The position numbers were made by a program, and so were the translations under genes. A DNA stretch of 10,198 nt, taken from the NCBI GenBank assembly GCA_016928755.1, contig JAFGKB010000185.1:1-10198 (forward strand), given 5' to 3'. Origin of the DNA: Anaerolineae bacterium. GTDB taxonomy: Bacteria > Chloroflexota > Anaerolineae > B4-G1 > SLSP01. The stretch's first letter is position 1. Each line of letters begins with the position of its first letter. The notes under the pieces were generated by a model. That model searched no databases. It was not told the origin of the DNA and was given only the letters and a program-made list of their open reading frames with translations. This document shows positions 7,841-10,198 of the stretch, one piece after another.

Positions 7841-8554
7841 TCACACAATTAACCTTAGTAGTAAACCCACCAATGTCGCCAACAACACACTTAATAGTGT
7901 CTCCGCCCAATGGGTAGTTAACTGAACCAAAACCCCTAAACCGTTCTTCTGTATACTGCAATAGACCATACGCCGGGGTAATAAGACCAATGGAATAAGC
8001 GCGAATTGCCCGGCAAAGGCTAAACTGGCAATCAGAACCCGCTCAAACATCGGTGCGGCTTTCTCCCCCTGCCCCAAGGGAGGCGCGGCATCCTCACCCC
8101 AAATACCTCGTACCAGGAAACGTAACAGCACCCAAGAAGGTTGTAGTAACAGCAGATACCCCAGGACAAATGCCAGTAGCCGCATATCAGGGCGCAGAGG
8201 GAGACCATAGAAACGTATGACCTGATAAGATGCGCCACTTTTTATCACAACCATGAGTATCACAATCATATGGGCTACCTGGTCAGTTATAAACCAGATT
8301 AACTCCCAGGTTACATCTTTAGCGTGAATGAGTCGCGCCTTAATAACGTCAATCACCGTATGGACAATGCCGATCAGTAGAGCATAAGACCACCATCCGG
8401 GATCGACCAGTATCGCGCAAATCACGGTTACCAGTGTGACAATTCCACCATGAGCCAGGACACCCCATAGTGAGCGGGCCTTCCAACGCGCGATAAAGTT
8501 AAATTGAAAAAGATAATCACCTAACAAATGAGCTAAGAGCATCATAGATAACAT
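7841..8554 (-). CDS. DUF3307 family integral membrane protein
   Basis: This 237-residue, strongly hydrophobic protein has about six to seven membrane segments, near residues 1-18, 33-52, 55-73, 85-107, 125-150, 172-195 and 212-237. It carries the polar motifs typical of DUF3307: HLLGDYLFQ at the N-terminus (8-16), HTVIDVIK in the third segment, and DQVAHM in the fourth. The conserved His and Asp within membrane helices suggest a functional site, but the family has no known activity and I do not assign one. The ATG at 8554 is supported by AGGAGG at 8561-8566, 6 nt upstream. It is the first gene of an operon with the CRP-family regulator, so the two may be controlled together. Confidence 0.85.
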   Translation of the reverse strand: MLSMMLLAHLLGDYLFQFNFIARWKARSLWGVLAHGGIVTLVTVICAILVDPGWWSYALLIGIVHTVIDVIKARLIHAKDVTWELIWFITDQVAHMIVILMVVIKSGASYQVIRFYGLPLRPDMRLLAFVLGYLLLLQPSWVLLRFLVRGIWGEDAAPPLGQGEKAAPMFERVLIASLAFAGQFALIPLVLLPRRMVYCSIQKNGLGVLVQLTTHWAETLLSVLLATLVGLLLRLIV

Positions 8555-8592
8555 TTCACACCTCCTGCCAAGATTTCCCTTTCTTATTTAAT

Positions 8593-8621
8593 AGGATACA
8601 AGGTCGGAGTGGATTTGCCAA
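8593..8621 (-). promoter_or_regulatory. Putative promoter of the DUF3307-CRP operon
   Basis: On the minus strand there is TTGGCA (8621-8616, 5 of 6 consensus), a 17-bp spacer and TATCCT (8598-8593, 4 of 6). Transcription would start near 8586, about 31 nt before the ATG at 8554. An A/T-rich stretch with A-runs lies upstream at 8641-8670. The weak -10 fits a promoter that needs an activator. Confidence 0.4.
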
Positions 8622-8635
8622 TGACACACGTCACA
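8620..8635 (-). promoter_or_regulatory. CRP-like operator upstream of the DUF3307-CRP operon
   Basis: On the minus strand the site reads TGTGA-CGTGTG-TCATT, against the CRP consensus TGTGA-N6-TCACA: the first half-site is perfect and the second matches 3 of 5. It overlaps the first two bases of the putative -35, and its centre (8627.5) is 41.5 bp before the inferred start at 8586, the class II activator position. The regulator encoded in this operon has a CRP-type recognition helix, so autoregulation is possible. Confidence 0.35.
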
Positions 8636-8708
8636 CCCCTTAAAAATTCGAGGAACAACAAGTATTTTTGGAAAAGGAAGATATGACTTAATAGGCAGGA
8701 TGGAAAAT

Positions 8709-8746
8709 AAAGACAGCCCCTGTGAGAATCTCACGAGGGCTGTCTT
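8709..8746 (-). terminator. Rho-independent terminator of eno
   Basis: A 10-bp perfect stem, AAGACAGCCC (8710-8719) with GGGCTGTCTT (8737-8746), encloses a 2x2 internal loop and a second stem GTGAG/CTCAC (8722-8726, 8730-8734) with loop AAT. On the minus strand it is followed by TTTATTTT at the stem exit, the expected T-tract. It begins about 20 nt after the eno stop. In the plus direction the stem is followed by AAAAGG, so it is one-way. Confidence 0.9.
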
Positions 8747-8766
8747 AAAAGGCAAAAGAGAAAGGT

Positions 8767-10053
8767 CTACCAGTTCAGATTAGGAAATGCATCCATACCG
8801 GCGTAGACGGCTTCGTCGCCCAGTTCCTCTTCAATGCGCAGAAGCTGGTTATACTTAGCAACACGATCAATACGGCAAGGGGCACCGGTCTTAATCTGAC
8901 CAGTGTTCAGGGCAACGGCCAGGTCAGCAATCGTGGAGTCATCGGTCTCACCGGAGCGGTGAGAGACAACGGCGGTCCAGTTATGCTTGTGGGCCATACG
9001 CACCGCAGCAATGGTCTCTGTGAGCGTACCAATTTGGTTTAACTTAATCAGGACAGAGTTACAGTTCTTTCCCTTAATGGCCCGTGCAATGCGCTCGGTG
9101 TTGGTAACCAAAATATCGTCTCCCATAACCTGAATTTTGTCGCCCATACGCTCAGTCATCAGGCGGAAGCCTTCCCAGTCATCCTCAGCCAGGCCATCTT
9201 CGATACTGATAATGGGATATTTCTCAACCCAGTCAGCATAGAACTCAACCATCTCTTCACTGCTGAGAACACGGCCCTCTTTCTTGAGGTCGTACTTGCC
9301 ATCCACGTAAATCTCCGAAGCAGCGGGGTCCATAGCAATGTAGATATCCTTGCCGGGTTCATAACCGGCTTTCTGGACAGCTTCCAAGATTAGCTCAACA
9401 GCTTCTTCATTGGCCTTGAGGCTTGGTGCGAAACCGCCCTCATCACCCACGCCCACAGCATAGCCCTTAGACTTCAAAACCGACTTCAAAGCGTGGTAGG
9501 TCTCTGCCCCCCAACGCAAAGCCTCAGAGAAGGATGACGCTCCCAGAGGCATAACCATAAACTCCTGAAAGTCGGGACCATCAACAGCATGCTTCCCCCC
9601 ATTGAGAATATTCATCATTGGTACAGGAAGCATATGGGCGTAGACACCGCCAATGTAGCGATAGAGGGGCAGGCCAACATGTAAAGCCGCCGCTTTGGCT
9701 ACAGCCAAGGAAACACCCAAGATCGCATTGGCTCCTAATTTAGATTTATTGGGAGTACCATCCAGGGCCAGCATAATTTCATCCACACCCTTCTGGTCAA
9801 TAGCGAGCCAACCTAACAACTCATCAGCGATAATAGTGTTGACATTCTCCACTGCCTGGAGAACACCTTTGCCGTTATAGCGACTTTTGTCACCATCACG
9901 CATTTCCAACGCCTCGTGTACACCGGTCGATGCACCAGAGGGAACCGCAGCACGTGCAAACGTGCCATCTTCGAGGTAAACATCAACCTCAACAGTAGGA
10001 TTGCCACGGGAGTCAAGAATCTCACGGGCAATAATCTCTTCAATGTAGGACAT
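8767..10053 (-). CDS. eno: Enolase (phosphopyruvate hydratase)
   Basis: Enolase interconverts 2-phosphoglycerate and phosphoenolpyruvate in glycolysis and gluconeogenesis, in the cytoplasm. The 428-residue length is normal. It has the N-terminal ILDSRGNPTVEVDV, the flexible-loop segment SGASTGVHEALEMRD, GDEGGFAP with the acid-base Glu205, the Mg-binding segments AMDPAASE, IEDGLAEDDW and QVMGDDILVTN, the family signature LIKLNQIGTLTET with catalytic Lys337, and SHRSGETDDS with the phosphate-binding Arg-Ser. Nothing essential is missing. The reading frame continues 23 codons upstream, to an ATG at 10122, but AGGAGG at 10060-10065 lies 6 nt before ATG 10053 and the protein from there (MSYIEEIIAREILDSRG) matches ordinary enolases. 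It has its own promoter and terminator and is therefore likely transcribed alone. Confidence 0.98.
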   Translation of the reverse strand: MSYIEEIIAREILDSRGNPTVEVDVYLEDGTFARAAVPSGASTGVHEALEMRDGDKSRYNGKGVLQAVENVNTIIADELLGWLAIDQKGVDEIMLALDGTPNKSKLGANAILGVSLAVAKAAALHVGLPLYRYIGGVYAHMLPVPMMNILNGGKHAVDGPDFQEFMVMPLGASSFSEALRWGAETYHALKSVLKSKGYAVGVGDEGGFAPSLKANEEAVELILEAVQKAGYEPGKDIYIAMDPAASEIYVDGKYDLKKEGRVLSSEEMVEFYADWVEKYPIISIEDGLAEDDWEGFRLMTERMGDKIQVMGDDILVTNTERIARAIKGKNCNSVLIKLNQIGTLTETIAAVRMAHKHNWTAVVSHRSGETDDSTIADLAVALNTGQIKTGAPCRIDRVAKYNQLLRIEEELGDEAVYAGMDAFPNLNW

Positions 10054-10059
10054 ACTTAG

Positions 10060-10065
10060 CCTCCT
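10060..10065 (-). promoter_or_regulatory. Ribosome-binding site deciding the eno start
   Basis: Minus-strand AGGAGG is followed by 6 nt (CTAAGT) and ATG 10053. The upstream in-frame ATG at 10122 would lie at about the predicted transcription start, so it is excluded. Confidence 0.85.
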
Positions 10066-10126
10066 AGAAATTATAGAGCTAAACAGATTGATATTGGATT
10101 CAGCCAACATGGCATCAGCCAAATGT

Positions 10127-10154
10127 ATAATAGCACCAAAAATAAAAGATACAA
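10127..10154 (-). promoter_or_regulatory. Putative eno promoter with extended -10
   Basis: Read on the minus strand: TTGTAT (10154-10149), a 16-bp spacer and TATTAT (10132-10127), preceded by TG one base upstream (TGCTATTAT), an extended -10. Transcription would start near 10120 and give a leader of about 67 nt. The leader begins with two copies of TTGGCTGA (plus-strand TCAGCCAA at 10115-10122 and 10100-10107), 15 bp apart. Confidence 0.55.
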
Positions 10155-10164
10155 GGGTGAAAAT

Positions 10165-10198
10165 GTGAAGCGTGATGCGTGAAGCGTGATGCGTGATG
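10165..10198. repeat. 7-bp tandem repeat (GTGAWGC), truncated by the window edge
   Basis: Nearly five units lie head to tail: GTGAAGC, GTGATGC, GTGAAGC, GTGATGC and a partial GTGATG, so the higher-order period is 14 bp. It lies upstream of the eno promoter. Its full length and any gene beyond it are outside the window. Confidence 0.9.

Larger units (their letters stand above)
8555..8766. other. Intergenic region between eno and the DUF3307 gene
   Basis: This 212-bp gap contains the eno terminator, an A/T-rich stretch (8641-8708) and the putative promoter and operator of the DUF3307-CRP operon. I see no small gene or RNA gene in the remainder. Confidence 0.6.

Noticed and set aside
10070..10075. 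Minus-strand TATAAT as an eno promoter
   Set aside because: Transcription would begin within the ribosome-binding site, and no -35-like hexamer lies at the right distance.
10054..10122. 23-codon N-terminal extension of enolase
   Set aside because: AGGAGG sits directly before ATG 10053, enolases normally begin there, and the extended frame covers the predicted transcription start and leader.

Overview
The window looks like a chromosomal piece of a Chloroflexota bacterium, most likely Anaerolineae-like. Two things point there. The large secreted protein ends in YVYLPLILR, a C-terminal tail that I recall from many Chloroflexota surface proteins. The window also carries a Gram-positive-type LexA/SOS box, which was reported for Dehalococcoides of the same phylum. 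The genes are intact and well spaced, with clear AGGAGG ribosome-binding sites. I see no mobile element, CRISPR array, tRNA or rRNA.

Layout: (1) Positions 1-5742, plus strand: the C-terminal 1913 residues of a giant modular secreted protein that began upstream. In order it has a DNRLRE-type end, two SpaA/carboxypeptidase-regulatory-like repeats, a fibronectin-III-like domain, two Ig-like domains, a CARDB-like domain, a gingipain-type (C25) cysteine protease domain with its His and Cys in place, more CARDB-like domains, a right-handed beta-helix and the YLPLILR tail. (2) 5743-5893: a spacer holding a near-perfect sigma-70 promoter with a GAAC-N4-GTTC LexA box inside its -35/-10 spacer. (3) 5918-7057, plus: a radical SAM/helix-hairpin-helix protein of the 'putative DNA modification/repair' family (COG4277/TIGR03916-like). 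(4) 7058-8554, minus: a two-gene operon, a DUF3307 membrane protein followed by a CRP/FNR-family regulator whose stop codon directly abuts the stop of the radical SAM gene. (5) 8555-8766: a spacer with the operon's putative promoter, a CRP-like operator and the strong intrinsic terminator of eno. (6) 8767-10053, minus: enolase, with its promoter upstream and an edge-truncated 7-bp tandem repeat at 10165-10198.

The most interesting point is the pairing of an uncharacterised radical SAM/HhH protein with an SOS operator embedded in its promoter. It gives direct regulatory evidence for a DNA-damage role in a family known mainly by association with a uracil-DNA-glycosylase-like partner, and no such partner is adjacent here. 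The promoter also shows that translation must start at 5918, not at the ATG inside the -10 box. A second regulatory hypothesis is that the CRP-family protein autoregulates its operon from a CRP-like site centred about 41.5 bp upstream of the inferred start.
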